Below the pieces are notes generated by a model. The model was not told the origin of the DNA and did not search any database. It was given only the letters and a program-made list of their open reading frames with translations. 33,777 bases of DNA from Acidobacteriota bacterium. Lineage in GTDB: Bacteria; Acidobacteriota; Terriglobia; Terriglobales; Acidobacteriaceae. Shown in pieces: positions 8,157-18,120 of this stretch (position 1 is the stretch's first letter; each line of letters begins with the position of its first letter). A program made the position numbers and the translations under genes. The DNA lies in the NCBI GenBank assembly GCA_028876335.1, contig JAGWSG010000118.1, positions 1 through 33,777 of the forward strand, written 5' to 3'.

Positions 8157-8283
8157 GGGATTTGCCTCAGCCGGATTATAATCATTTTTTATTGTTATTA
8201 AAACAATAATAACTTTGCGTTATACAGCCCCTGTGCGAGAAACTAGATATGCAGGAACGAAACTTCCCTTGCAGGTGGTGCTC
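8157..8283. promoter_or_regulatory. Divergent LysR/leuA control region with operator-like dyad
   Basis: A perfect 8-bp inverted repeat, TTATTGTT (8189-8196) and AACAATAA (8202-8209), has a 5-base spacer. It contains a T-N11-A core (T8193, A8205), the LysR-type binding motif. On the minus strand a consensus -10 (TATAAT, complement of 8175-8180) faces the LysR gene. On the plus strand TATACA (8221-8226), with a -35-like TTAAAA (8198-8203) 17 bp upstream, could drive leuA, and the dyad would overlap its -35. The leuA ribosome site is AGGTGG (8273-8278). Confidence 0.6.
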
Positions 8284-9480
8284 ATGAGCTCAAATCACGT
8301 TGTCTTTTTTGACACAACACTGCGCGACGGCGAACAGTCGCCCGGCTGCAGCATGACCACGCAGGAAAAGCTGACCATGGCCCACGCACTGGAAGACCTG
8401 GGCGTGGATGTAATCGAGGCCGGCTTTGCCATGGCCTCCGAAGGCGACTTTGCCGCCATCTCCACCATTACGCAAGCCATTCGCAAGCCGCGCATCGCCT
8501 CGCTTGCCCGTGCCAAGACAGAAGATATTGAGATGGCCGCACGCGCACTGCAGTTCGCAGACCGCGCGCGCATCCACGTCTTTCTCGCCTCAAGCGACCT
8601 GCACCTCGAATACAAGCTCAAGATGAGCCGCCAGCAGGCGCTCGATCAAACCGGCGAATCGGTTCGTCTCGCCAAGTCACACTGTGACGATGTCGAATTC
8701 TCGCCCGAAGACGCAACCCGCTCTGACCGCGACTTCCTCGTCGAAATGGTCCGCATCGCCGTTGAAGCCGGCGCAACCACCATCAACATGCCAGATACGG
8801 TAGGCTACTCCACGCCAGAGGAATACGGCCGCATGTTTGCAGAAGTCCGCGAGCGCATTCCCGCCATCGACGAAAAGGGCGTCATCCTCAGTTCGCACTG
8901 CCATGACGATCTCGGCCTCGCCGTCGCCAACTCACTGGCCGCCATCCAGAACGGCGCCCGTCAGGTGGAATGCACCATCAACGGAATCGGTGAACGCGCA
9001 GGCAACGCCGCGCTTGAAGAAATCGCTGCCGCACTTTACGTTCGCGCCGACCGCTACGGTGTCTCCTCCAGCATCAAGCTTGACCATCTTTACCCCACCA
9101 GCGAAGTGCTCGGCCAGATCATCACCTTCAAGCCCTCGCCCAACAAGGCCATCGTCGGCGCCAACGCCTTCGCGCATGAGAGCGGCATCCACCAGCACGG
9201 CATGCTGGCCAACCCGCTCTGCTATGAAATCATGACGCCTTCTCTCGTTGGCGTCAGCCGCACGCACTTGGTCCTCGGCAAGCACTCCGGACGCGCCGCC
9301 CTGCGCCATAGGCTCGAGCAGCTTGGCTTCTCACCAGACCGCGAAGAGCTGCAGCAGATTTACTACCGCTTTGTCGCGCTGGCCGATCGCAAGAAAAACA
9401 TTTACGACCAGGACCTGATTGGCCTGCTGCCGGACAAGATTCGAGAGAACCGCAATGTGCCGGTTAGCGAGCTGGATTGA
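8284..9480 (+). CDS. leuA: 2-isopropylmalate synthase lacking the C-terminal regulatory domain
   Basis: A 398-residue enzyme that condenses acetyl-CoA with 2-oxoisovalerate, the first committed step to leucine. The HMGL-like TIM barrel shows 'FDTTLRDGEQSPG' near the N-terminus, the metal-binding 'SSHCHDDLGLAVANS', and 'NGIGERAGNAALEE'. A linker region with 'HESGIHQHGML' follows. The chain ends soon after 'KKNIYDQDLIGLL', so the roughly 110-residue leucine-binding domain of typical ~500-residue LeuA is missing. The stop is followed directly by leuB, with no remnant of the domain. ATG 8284 is chosen because of the ribosome site five bases upstream; an in-frame TTG at 8215 would add 23 unconserved residues. 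Citramalate or homocitrate synthase is an alternative, but position next to leuBCD argues for LeuA. Confidence 0.9.
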   Translation: MSSNHVVFFDTTLRDGEQSPGCSMTTQEKLTMAHALEDLGVDVIEAGFAMASEGDFAAISTITQAIRKPRIASLARAKTEDIEMAARALQFADRARIHVFLASSDLHLEYKLKMSRQQALDQTGESVRLAKSHCDDVEFSPEDATRSDRDFLVEMVRIAVEAGATTINMPDTVGYSTPEEYGRMFAEVRERIPAIDEKGVILSSHCHDDLGLAVANSLAAIQNGARQVECTINGIGERAGNAALEEIAAALYVRADRYGVSSSIKLDHLYPTSEVLGQIITFKPSPNKAIVGANAFAHESGIHQHGMLANPLCYEIMTPSLVGVSRTHLVLGKHSGRAALRHRLEQLGFSPDREELQQIYYRFVALADRKKNIYDQDLIGLLPDKIRENRNVPVSELD

Positions 9481-9519
9481 TCCTTATTGATTGAAGAACC
9501 GCGGAGACACAACACAAAA

Positions 9520-10611
9520 ATGAAGCTGAAGATTCTCGTCACAGCCGGTGATGGCATCGGCCCTGAAGTCACAAATGAAGCAGTCGCAGTGCTCAAGGAA
9601 ATTGCTGCGCTCGGAGGCCACACCTTCGAGTTCGACTACAAGCGCATTGGCGGCATCGCCATCACCACGGACGGCACGCCGCTGCCCAAGGACACACTCG
9701 ACGCAGCGCTCGCATCTGACGCCGTTCTCCTTGGCGCCGTCGGTGGCAATGAGTTCAATTCCCTGCCACCCGACAAACGCCCCGAAGCCGGCCTGCTCGC
9801 CATTCGCGCCGCGCTCGGCGGCTTCGCCAACCTGCGCCCCTGCTTCTCCTTCAAGGAGCTGACCTCCAACAGCCCGCTCCGTCCTGAAGTCATCGATGGT
9901 GCAGACATTCTTTTCGTCCGCGAACTCCTAGGCGGCCTCTACTTCGGCGCGCCGCGCGAGTGGAACAAGGAAAAGGGCGAAGCCTTCAACACCATGCGCT
10001 ACACGCGTGACGAAGTGGCCCGCGTGGCCCGCATCGCCTTCAAGCTCGCGCAGAACCGCCGCAAAAAGCTCTGCTCGGTCGACAAGGCCAACGTGCTCGA
10101 GACCTCGCAGCTCTGGCGCGCTTCTGTCAACGAAATCGCTTCTGAATTCCCTGACGTCACAGTCGAACACCAGTACGTTGACGCAATGGCCATGCACCTG
10201 ATGAATCGCCCCAAAGACTTCGACGTGGTGCTCACCGAAAATCTCTTCGGCGACATCCTCTCCGACGAGTCGGGCGTCATCACCGGCTCACTCGGCATGC
10301 TGCCCTCGGCCACCATCGGCGGCAAGGTCAATCTCTACGAGCCCATCCACGGCTCCGCGCCTGACATCGCAGGCAAAGGCATCGCCAACCCCTGCGGCGC
10401 AATCCTTACAGGCGCGCTCATCCTGCGCCACTCGGCAGGCCTTGAAGCCGAAGCCGGTGCCATTGAAACCGCCGTGCGCAAGATGCTCGAGCAGGGCTAC
10501 CGCACACCTGATCTTGTCCGTGGTAAAGACCACGGCTACACCGTACTCTCCACGCCTGAGGTCGGTGCAAAAGTACGCGAGATGGTAAAGACCATTCTGG
10601 TGAACGCTTAA
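9520..10611 (+). CDS. leuB: 3-isopropylmalate dehydrogenase
   Basis: A 363-residue NAD-dependent beta-decarboxylating dehydrogenase that oxidises 3-isopropylmalate to 2-oxoisocaproate. Visible marks are the N-terminal '[15 protein letters not shown]', 'GAVGG', the metal and substrate region '[20 protein letters not shown]', and the NAD-binding '[19 protein letters not shown]'. The length is normal for the family. ATG 9520 is chosen over an in-frame TTG at 9487, because the conserved sequence starts at [12 protein letters not shown]. The Shine-Dalgarno sequence is weak (CGGAG at 9502-9506, rather far upstream). It lies 39 bp after leuA and 31 bp before leuC, as part of the same operon. Confidence 0.95.
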   Translation: MKLKILVTAGDGIGPEVTNEAVAVLKEIAALGGHTFEFDYKRIGGIAITTDGTPLPKDTLDAALASDAVLLGAVGGNEFNSLPPDKRPEAGLLAIRAALGGFANLRPCFSFKELTSNSPLRPEVIDGADILFVRELLGGLYFGAPREWNKEKGEAFNTMRYTRDEVARVARIAFKLAQNRRKKLCSVDKANVLETSQLWRASVNEIASEFPDVTVEHQYVDAMAMHLMNRPKDFDVVLTENLFGDILSDESGVITGSLGMLPSATIGGKVNLYEPIHGSAPDIAGKGIANPCGAILTGALILRHSAGLEAEAGAIETAVRKMLEQGYRTPDLVRGKDHGYTVLSTPEVGAKVREMVKTILVNA

Positions 10612-10642
10612 CGAGCACGACCGAATATCTGAGGATCAATAA

Positions 10643-12076
10643 ATGAGTTCCGCACCAAAAACATTATTTGAAAAAGTCTGGGAGCAGCATGCCGTCGTTG
10701 AGCCCAAGGGTGAACCTACCCTGCTTTACATCGATCTGCAGCTTGTCCACGAGGTCACATCCCCGCAGGCATTTGAAGGGCTGCGCATAGCCGGCCGCAA
10801 AGTGCGCCGTCCTGACCGCACCATCGCCACCGTCGACCACAACGTGCCGACAACGATCGAAGGCCGCCTCAACATCCTCGACCCCATCTCCGCCAAGCAG
10901 ATTTCCACGCTGCGCCAGAACTGCAAGGACTTCGGTGTCGAGCTCTACGACGTCGACTCGCGCAATCAGGGCATCGTACACGTCATCGGCCCCGAGCTCG
11001 GCCTCACCAAGCCCGGCATGACCATCGTTTGCGGTGACTCCCACACCTCCACGCACGGCGCATTCGGCGCGCTTGCTTTCGGTATTGGCACCAGTGAAGT
11101 GGAGCACGTGCTTGCCACACAGACTCTCCCTCAGTCGACACCCAAGACCTTCCGCATCTCGGTCGAAGGCAAGCTGCCGCTCGGCGTCACGGCCAAGGAC
11201 ATTATCCTCGCCATCATCGGCAAAATCGGCACCGACGGCGCCACCGGCTGCGTCATCGAGTACGCAGGCTCAGCCATCCGCTCGCTTTCCATGGAAGGCC
11301 GCATGACCATCTGCAACATGAGCATTGAAGCAGGTGCACGCGCCGGCATGATCGCTCCCGACGAGACCACCTTCGCGTATCTAAAGGGCCGCAAATTCGC
11401 CCCGCAGGGCGCGGACTGGGACAAGGCGGTCGCCGAGTGGTCCAAGCTGCCCACCGACGAAGGAGCAAAGTTCGACCGCGAACTCGTCATCGACGCAGCC
11501 ACACTCGTTCCCTACGTCAGCTGGGGCACCAGTCCCGGCATGGTGGCGCCTGTCACTTCAGCCGTTCCTGACCCTGCCGCCGCATCGAACGAACTCGACC
11601 GCAAGAGCTTCGAACGTGCTTTGGAGTACATGGACCTCAAGGCAGGCACTCCGCTCGACAAGATCGCAGTAGACCGAGTCTTCATCGGCTCCTGCACCAA
11701 CGGACGCATTGAAGACCTTCGCGCCGCAGCCAAAATCGCCGCCGGTCACAAGGTCGCAAGCACCGTCAACGCCATGGTCGTTCCAGGCTCGCAGCTCGTA
11801 AAGGCGCAAGCCGAGTCCGAAGGACTCGACGTCATCTTCAAGGAAGCTGGATTCGATTGGCGCGAACCGGGCTGCTCCATGTGTCTCGGCATGAACCCTG
11901 ACATTCTCTCGCCGGGCGAACGCTGCGCCTCCACCAGCAACCGCAACTTTGAAGGCCGCCAGGGACGCGGCGGACGCACGCACCTCGTCTCTCCCGAAAT
12001 GGCCGCGGCAGCTGCAATCGCCGGTCACTTCGTCGACATTCGCAATTGGGAAGTGCGTGAGGAGGTTAAAGCCTAA
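10643..12076 (+). CDS. leuC: 3-isopropylmalate dehydratase, large subunit
   Basis: A 477-residue aconitase-family subunit that isomerises 2- to 3-isopropylmalate together with LeuD. The cysteines that hold the [4Fe-4S] cluster are in '[13 protein letters not shown]' and '[11 protein letters not shown]'. Other family marks are '[26 protein letters not shown]' in two overlapping parts, and '[12 protein letters not shown]' near the end. The length matches bacterial LeuC. A good ribosome site, GAGGA (10631-10635), precedes ATG 10643. The stop codon TAA overlaps the leuD ATG by one base, so translation of the two subunits is probably coupled. Confidence 0.96.
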   Translation: MSSAPKTLFEKVWEQHAVVEPKGEPTLLYIDLQLVHEVTSPQAFEGLRIAGRKVRRPDRTIATVDHNVPTTIEGRLNILDPISAKQISTLRQNCKDFGVELYDVDSRNQGIVHVIGPELGLTKPGMTIVCGDSHTSTHGAFGALAFGIGTSEVEHVLATQTLPQSTPKTFRISVEGKLPLGVTAKDIILAIIGKIGTDGATGCVIEYAGSAIRSLSMEGRMTICNMSIEAGARAGMIAPDETTFAYLKGRKFAPQGADWDKAVAEWSKLPTDEGAKFDRELVIDAATLVPYVSWGTSPGMVAPVTSAVPDPAAASNELDRKSFERALEYMDLKAGTPLDKIAVDRVFIGSCTNGRIEDLRAAAKIAAGHKVASTVNAMVVPGSQLVKAQAESEGLDVIFKEAGFDWREPGCSMCLGMNPDILSPGERCASTSNRNFEGRQGRGGRTHLVSPEMAAAAAIAGHFVDIRNWEVREEVKA

Positions 12077-12687
12077 TGGAAAAGTTCACCACACTCACAG
12101 CGCTTGCTGCGCCGCTCGACCGCACCAACGTCGACACCGACCAGATCATTCCCAAGCAGTTCCTGAAGCGCATTGAGCGCACCGGCTACGGCGACTTTCT
12201 CTTCTTCGACTGGCGCCAGACACCCGACGGCAAACCCGTCGCCGATTTCGTGCTCAATGATCCGCGCTACAAGGATGCAAAGATTCTCATCGCCGGCAAG
12301 AATTTCGGTTGCGGCTCCAGCCGCGAACACGCCGCCTGGGCGCTTGAGAACTACGGCTTCCGCTGCGTCATTGCTCCAACATTCGCAGACATATTCTTCT
12401 CCAACGCGCAAAAGAACGGTATCGTTCTCGTTCGCTTGAGCGAAGAGCAGGTCGAACAACTTCTCAAGAACGCGCAAACGATCCCCGGCTATAAGCTGAC
12501 GGTCTCACTCGAAGAGCTGACCATCAGCGACGAACATGGCTTCAAGGCCAGCTTTGAAGTCGATCCCTTCCGCCGCTTCTGCCTCATGGAAGGACTCGAC
12601 GACATTGGCCTCACCCTGCGCCACGTCGCCGCGCTCAACGCGTACGAGAAGCAACATGACTCTGCCACTTGGCTGAAGGCGCGGTAG
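12076..12687 (+). CDS. leuD: 3-isopropylmalate dehydratase, small subunit
   Basis: A 203-residue swivel-domain partner of LeuC. Family marks are 'LDRTNVDTDQIIPKQFLK' near the N-terminus and 'GKNFGCGSSREHAAWAL' in the middle, the loop that contacts substrate. The length is normal. The start overlaps the leuC stop by one base (TAATG), and a GAGGAGG ribosome site lies in the end of leuC. A hairpin without a T-run separates it from ilvD, 76 bp further on. Confidence 0.96.
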   Translation: MEKFTTLTALAAPLDRTNVDTDQIIPKQFLKRIERTGYGDFLFFDWRQTPDGKPVADFVLNDPRYKDAKILIAGKNFGCGSSREHAAWALENYGFRCVIAPTFADIFFSNAQKNGIVLVRLSEEQVEQLLKNAQTIPGYKLTVSLEELTISDEHGFKASFEVDPFRRFCLMEGLDDIGLTLRHVAALNAYEKQHDSATWLKAR

Positions 12688-12718
12688 TAGAGACAACGAA
12701 AAACGCAGCACAAACAAA

Positions 12719-12749
12719 AGGCCGGCTGCCAAAAGCCGCAGACCGGCCT
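12719..12749 (+). other. Intercistronic hairpin between leuD and ilvD
   Basis: AGGCCGG (12719-12725) pairs with CCGGCCT (12743-12749). CTGC (12726-12729) then pairs with GCAG (12738-12741), leaving A12742 bulged and an 8-base loop. No T-run follows, so it is a poor terminator. It may stabilise or process the mRNA or cause partial polarity between the leu and ilv halves. Confidence 0.6.
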
Positions 12750-12763
12750 ACTCAAGTGAGCCC

Positions 12764-14452
12764 ATGACCATCGAAGGAAAGCGCCAGAGTATCCCGTTGA
12801 CTGAAGGCCCAAGCAGGGCCGCTGCCCGCTCCTATCTGCGTGGCGCAGGATTCAAAAAGGACGATCTGCACAAGCCCATCATCGGCATCGCCAACACCTG
12901 GACCGAAATCGGCACCTGCAACGTGCACCTGCGCGACATTGCAGAGGCGCTCAAGGAAGGTATTCGCGAAGCCGGCGGCACGCCGATGGAGTTCAACACC
13001 ATCACCATCTCTGACGGCATCACCATGGGCACACAGGGCATGAAGGCTTCGCTCGTTTCGCGTGAAGTCATCGCAGACAGCATCGAGCTCGTTGCCCGCG
13101 GCAATCTCTTCGACGGCCTGGTCGGAATCGGCGGTTGCGACAAGAACATGCCCGGCATCATCATGGCGCTTTGCCGCCTCAACATTCCCGGCATGATGCT
13201 TTATGGCGGCTCCATCGCCCCCGGCAAAATCAAGGGCCCCGACGGCAAGCTCGTCGACATCACCATCCAGAATGTTTTCGAGGGCATCGGCTCCCACGCC
13301 GCCGGCAAAATCGACGACGCCGGACTGGAAACTCTTGAAGCTGCGGCATGCCCCGGCGCTGGAGCTTGCGGCGGCCAGTTCACGGCCAACACCATGGCCA
13401 TGAGCGGCGAAATCCTCGGCATCTCACCCATTCAGCTTTCTGGCGTGCCGGCCACCTCGGCAGACAAGTTCGCCGCAACGCGCGAAGCGGGCCACATCCT
13501 CATGGATGCCGTACGCGCGAATCGTCGCCCGTCGGACATACTCACCCGCAAGTCCATTGAGAACGCCATCGCATCGGTCGCGGCCAGCGGCGGCTCCACC
13601 AACGCCGTTCTTCATCTGCTCGCCATCGCGCATGAAATGGGCATCGAGCTCTCCATCGACGACTTCGATGTAATCTCCAAACGCACCCCCTTCATCTGCG
13701 ACCTCACACCCGCAGGCAAATTCGTCGCATCGGACTTCCAGGCAGCAGGCGGTTCGCGCCTTCTCGCCAAGCGCCTCATTGACGCCGGCCACGCCGACGG
13801 ATCCACCATGACCATCAGCGGCAGGACTCTTGCCGAAGAGGCCGCACTCGCGGTCGAAACGCCCGGCCAGATCGTCATTCACACCTTCGAAAATCCCATC
13901 AAGCCCAACGGTGGACTCGTCATCCTCAAAGGCAATCTCGCGCCGGAAGGTTGCGTGATGAAGATTGCCGCTGCAGGCCGTTACGAGCATCGCGGACCGG
14001 CACGAGTCTTCGATTGTGAAGATGACTGTTTCGCAGCCGTCCAGGCGGGCAAGATCAAGCCCAACGACGTCATCGTAATTCGCTTTGAAGGCCCCAAAGG
14101 CGGCCCCGGCATGCGCGAAATGCTGCAGGTCACCGCAGCCATCAGCGGCATGCCCGATCTCAGCTCAACGGTCGCCCTGCTTACCGATGGCCGCTTCAGC
14201 GGAGCAACACGCGGCTTCACCGCAGGCCACGTCGCACCAGAAGCATTTGTCGGCGGACCGATTGCAGCCGTGCGCGAAGGTGACATCATCCACTTCGACA
14301 TCGCCAACCGCACGCTCGATGTTGAAATTTCTCCGGAAGAAATGGCTTCGCGGCTCAAGGGCTTCACACCTCCTCCGCTGCGCTGGCCGCAAGGCGTCTT
14401 CCGCAAATATGTCGATCGCGTCACTTCGGCTTCAAAGGGCGCAACCACGTAG
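12764..14452 (+). CDS. ilvD: Dihydroxy-acid dehydratase
   Basis: A 562-residue Fe-S dehydratase that converts 2,3-dihydroxyisovalerate to 2-oxoisovalerate, and the isoleucine analogue likewise. Cluster and metal ligands are visible in 'GGCDKNMPGI' and 'ACPGAGACGGQFTANTMAM', and the N-terminus shows 'ANTWTEIGTCNVHL'. The C-terminal part has 'LTDGRFSGATRGF' and 'GHVAPEA', as expected. The length fits the shorter [2Fe-2S]-type members of the family, though the cluster type is inferred. The start ATG 12764 lies just after the leuD-ilvD hairpin. Upstream GTGAG is only a weak ribosome site. Confidence 0.96.
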   Translation: MTIEGKRQSIPLTEGPSRAAARSYLRGAGFKKDDLHKPIIGIANTWTEIGTCNVHLRDIAEALKEGIREAGGTPMEFNTITISDGITMGTQGMKASLVSREVIADSIELVARGNLFDGLVGIGGCDKNMPGIIMALCRLNIPGMMLYGGSIAPGKIKGPDGKLVDITIQNVFEGIGSHAAGKIDDAGLETLEAAACPGAGACGGQFTANTMAMSGEILGISPIQLSGVPATSADKFAATREAGHILMDAVRANRRPSDILTRKSIENAIASVAASGGSTNAVLHLLAIAHEMGIELSIDDFDVISKRTPFICDLTPAGKFVASDFQAAGGSRLLAKRLIDAGHADGSTMTISGRTLAEEAALAVETPGQIVIHTFENPIKPNGGLVILKGNLAPEGCVMKIAAAGRYEHRGPARVFDCEDDCFAAVQAGKIKPNDVIVIRFEGPKGGPGMREMLQVTAAISGMPDLSSTVALLTDGRFSGATRGFTAGHVAPEAFVGGPIAAVREGDIIHFDIANRTLDVEISPEEMASRLKGFTPPPLRWPQGVFRKYVDRVTSASKGATT

Positions 14453-14524
14453 CAACGTAGTTTCATAACGCATTCATCGAACTGGAAAACAATGCGCGGG
14501 CATCAACCCCGCAGGGAGATCAAC

Positions 14525-16288
14525 ATGGCGAAGCAGACCAAACAGGACAACACGCATCTCACCACACCCACACAGCTCACCGGCGCTGAAATCGTCTGGG
14601 CCACGCTGGTAGGCGAGGGCGTAACCACGGTCTTCGGTTATCCGGGTGGCGCCATCCTGCCCGTGTATGACGCGCTGCGCAAGTTCCCCATCCATCACGT
14701 GCTCGTGCGCCATGAGCAGGGCGCTGCGCATATGGCAGACGGCTTCGCACGCGCATCGGGCAAAGTCGGCGTTGCCATGGCTACCAGCGGCCCCGGCGCC
14801 ACCAACCTTGTCACCGGCATTGCCACCGCCATGCTGGACTCAATTCCCATGGTCTGCATCACTGGCAACGTCTCCAGCAAGGTACTCGGCACAGATGCCT
14901 TTCAGGAAGTCGACATCACCGGCATCACACTGCCTGTCACCAAGCACAACTTCCTGGTCAGCCGCGCGGAAGATATCGCGCCTGCGCTGCGTCAGGCCTT
15001 TCAAATTGCACAATCCGGCCGCCCCGGTCCTGTGCTTGTAGACATCACCAAGGACGCGCAGCAGGCAAAGGCACTCTTCGACTTTGAAGCGGCAAAGCCC
15101 AAGCCGTATCGTCCGCACCCCATGCTCGGCTTCAATGATGCTGGCCTCGAGAAGGCAGCCGAATTGATCCGCAACTCGAAACGTCCCGTCATTCTCGCCG
15201 GGCACGGTGTCATGGAGTCTGGCGCGATGGAGCAGGTGCGCTCCCTCGCAGAACGCGCTCAAATCCCCGTGGCACTCACGCTGCTCGGCCTCGGAGGCTT
15301 CCCTGCCTCCCATCCGCTCAACCTCGGCATGATGGGCATGCACGGTGAAGCCTGGGTCAACGACTCAATCCAAAATGCCGACCTGCTCATCGCATGCGGC
15401 ATGCGCTTTGATGATCGCGTCACTGGCACGCTCTCCAGCTACGCGCTCAATGCGAAAAAGATTCACATCGAAATCGACCCGGCTGAGGTCAACAAGAACG
15501 TCAAGGTTGATGTTGGCCTTATCGGCGACCTGCGTAACGTGCTTGAAGAACTGTTGCCGCGCGTCGGTGGACGCGACGGCTCCGCCTGGCTCAAGACCAT
15601 TGACGCCAGCAAGGGCGAGTCTGCTGTGCGCGACATCAAGAACATTCCAGACTCCGGCCACCTTTATGCCGCGCATGTCATGCACGACCTCTGGAAGCTC
15701 ACCGGCGGCGATGCGGTTGTCGCTACAGACGTGGGCCAGCACCAGATGTGGGAAGCGCAGTACTTCCATCATGAGAAGCCGCGTACCCTCGTTACCTCTG
15801 GCGGCCTCGGCACCATGGGCTTTGCATTGCCCGCTGCCATCGGCGCAAAGTTCGGCTGCCCGGATAAGGAAGTCTGGGTGATCGCCGGTGATGGCGGATT
15901 CCAGATGACCGCCGCCGAACTCGCCACCATCGTGCAGGAAAAGATCAAGATCAACATCGCCATCATCAACAATGGCTACCTGGGCATGGTGCGTCAGTGG
16001 CAGGAGTTCTTCTACGAAGGCAACTATCAGTCCACACCACTCGTCAGCCCTGACTTTGTAAAGCTGGCCGATGCACACGGAATCGCAGGCGCCACCGTGC
16101 GTACACGCAAGGAACTCGACGAAGCCGTGGAGAAGGCACGTGCAACAGACGGTCCCTTCCTCTTGAACATTCTGGTGGAGAAGGCTGATTCGGTCTACCC
16201 GATGATTCCCGCCGGCAGCGCGCTGCACGAGATGATTCTGCGGCCCAGGAAGAAGAACCCGCTCATTGAAACAGCGGAAGACGAATAG
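14525..16288 (+). CDS. ilvB: Acetolactate synthase, large (catalytic) subunit
   Basis: A 587-residue thiamine-diphosphate enzyme that joins two pyruvates to 2-acetolactate, or pyruvate and 2-oxobutyrate for isoleucine. The N-terminal domain has 'VFGYPGGAILPVYDAL' and 'RHEQGAAHMADGFARA', whose Glu (residue 64) activates the cofactor. A central FAD/NAD-fold domain follows. The C-terminal domain has the ThDP-Mg motif 'GDGGFQMTAAELAT' running to 'NNGYLGMVRQWQ'. ATG 14525 is chosen because AGGGAG (14513-14518) lies at good distance; the in-frame ATG 14492 would add 11 residues and leave only 39 bp after ilvD. It is followed 36 bp on by ilvN, its regulatory subunit. Confidence 0.96.
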   Translation: MAKQTKQDNTHLTTPTQLTGAEIVWATLVGEGVTTVFGYPGGAILPVYDALRKFPIHHVLVRHEQGAAHMADGFARASGKVGVAMATSGPGATNLVTGIATAMLDSIPMVCITGNVSSKVLGTDAFQEVDITGITLPVTKHNFLVSRAEDIAPALRQAFQIAQSGRPGPVLVDITKDAQQAKALFDFEAAKPKPYRPHPMLGFNDAGLEKAAELIRNSKRPVILAGHGVMESGAMEQVRSLAERAQIPVALTLLGLGGFPASHPLNLGMMGMHGEAWVNDSIQNADLLIACGMRFDDRVTGTLSSYALNAKKIHIEIDPAEVNKNVKVDVGLIGDLRNVLEELLPRVGGRDGSAWLKTIDASKGESAVRDIKNIPDSGHLYAAHVMHDLWKLTGGDAVVATDVGQHQMWEAQYFHHEKPRTLVTSGGLGTMGFALPAAIGAKFGCPDKEVWVIAGDGGFQMTAAELATIVQEKIKINIAIINNGYLGMVRQWQEFFYEGNYQSTPLVSPDFVKLADAHGIAGATVRTRKELDEAVEKARATDGPFLLNILVEKADSVYPMIPAGSALHEMILRPRKKNPLIETAEDE

Positions 16289-16324
16289 CGCCGCACTTGC
16301 GACGGCAATCAAGGAAAGGCAGTT

Positions 16325-16891
16325 ATGGTGCACACATTTGTTGCGTATGTTGAAGACATTCCCGGCGTGCTCACGCGTGTCGCGTCGTTGTTTCGCCGGT
16401 TAAATATCAATATCCAGTCACTCACGGTAGGCGGCAGCGAGCGCCCCGGCCTCTCGCGCCTCACGCTGGTCTGCGAGTCATCCGGTGAAGCAAGCCATCG
16501 CATTCGCGCAAGCCTCTTCAAGCTTGAGAATGTCGTCGACGTCGATGATATTGCGCAGGCCCCCAGTGTGACGCGTGAGCTCGCTCTCATTAAGGTTGCC
16601 GTCACGGCGCAAACTCGTTCACAGGTCTTTGAACTTGTGGAAGTCTTCCGCGCACGTATTGTCGATCTCACATCGGAGTCGCTCATGATCGAGATGACTG
16701 GAGTCGAAAGCAAGATTGAAGGCCTCATCGAGATTCTCAAAGCGAGCGACTGCCGCATCCTCGAGCTCTGCCGCAGCGGCAAGATGACCATGCGCCGCGG
16801 TCATCACACCAGCGGCGTGCTGCGTGCCCTGGGCGCAAAAAGCAATGAGGAAGTTGTTGCCGGCGCAATCGCAGGAGGAGAATCCGACTAG
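16325..16891 (+). CDS. ilvN: Acetolactate synthase, small (regulatory) subunit
   Basis: A 188-residue regulatory partner of IlvB. An ACT domain fills about residues 1-75 ('FVAYVEDIPGVLTRVASLF' and 'NINIQSLTVG'), where valine binds for feedback inhibition in this family. The C-terminal ALS-small domain covers about 80-165. The length is close to long bacterial small subunits such as IlvH, with a slightly longer tail. A purine-rich AAGGAAAGG just before ATG 16325 is the ribosome site. Retention of the sensor here contrasts with the missing sensor in LeuA. Confidence 0.95.
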   Translation: MVHTFVAYVEDIPGVLTRVASLFRRLNINIQSLTVGGSERPGLSRLTLVCESSGEASHRIRASLFKLENVVDVDDIAQAPSVTRELALIKVAVTAQTRSQVFELVEVFRARIVDLTSESLMIEMTGVESKIEGLIEILKASDCRILELCRSGKMTMRRGHHTSGVLRALGAKSNEEVVAGAIAGGESD

Positions 16892-18073
<1,182 letters not shown>

Positions 18074-18092
18074 TGTTTCATTCCGCTCCATG

Positions 18093-18120
18093 AAAAGCCC
18101 GGCATTTCGCCGGGCTTTTT
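18093..18120. terminator. Intrinsic terminator after ilvC, shared with the convergent MFS gene
   Basis: An 11-bp perfect stem (18093-18103 with 18109-18119) has GC-rich GCCCGGC in the middle and a 5-base loop. It starts with AAAA and ends with TTTTT, so it works on both strands. The stop codon of the convergent MFS gene begins at 18120-18122, directly beside the stem. Confidence 0.93.
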
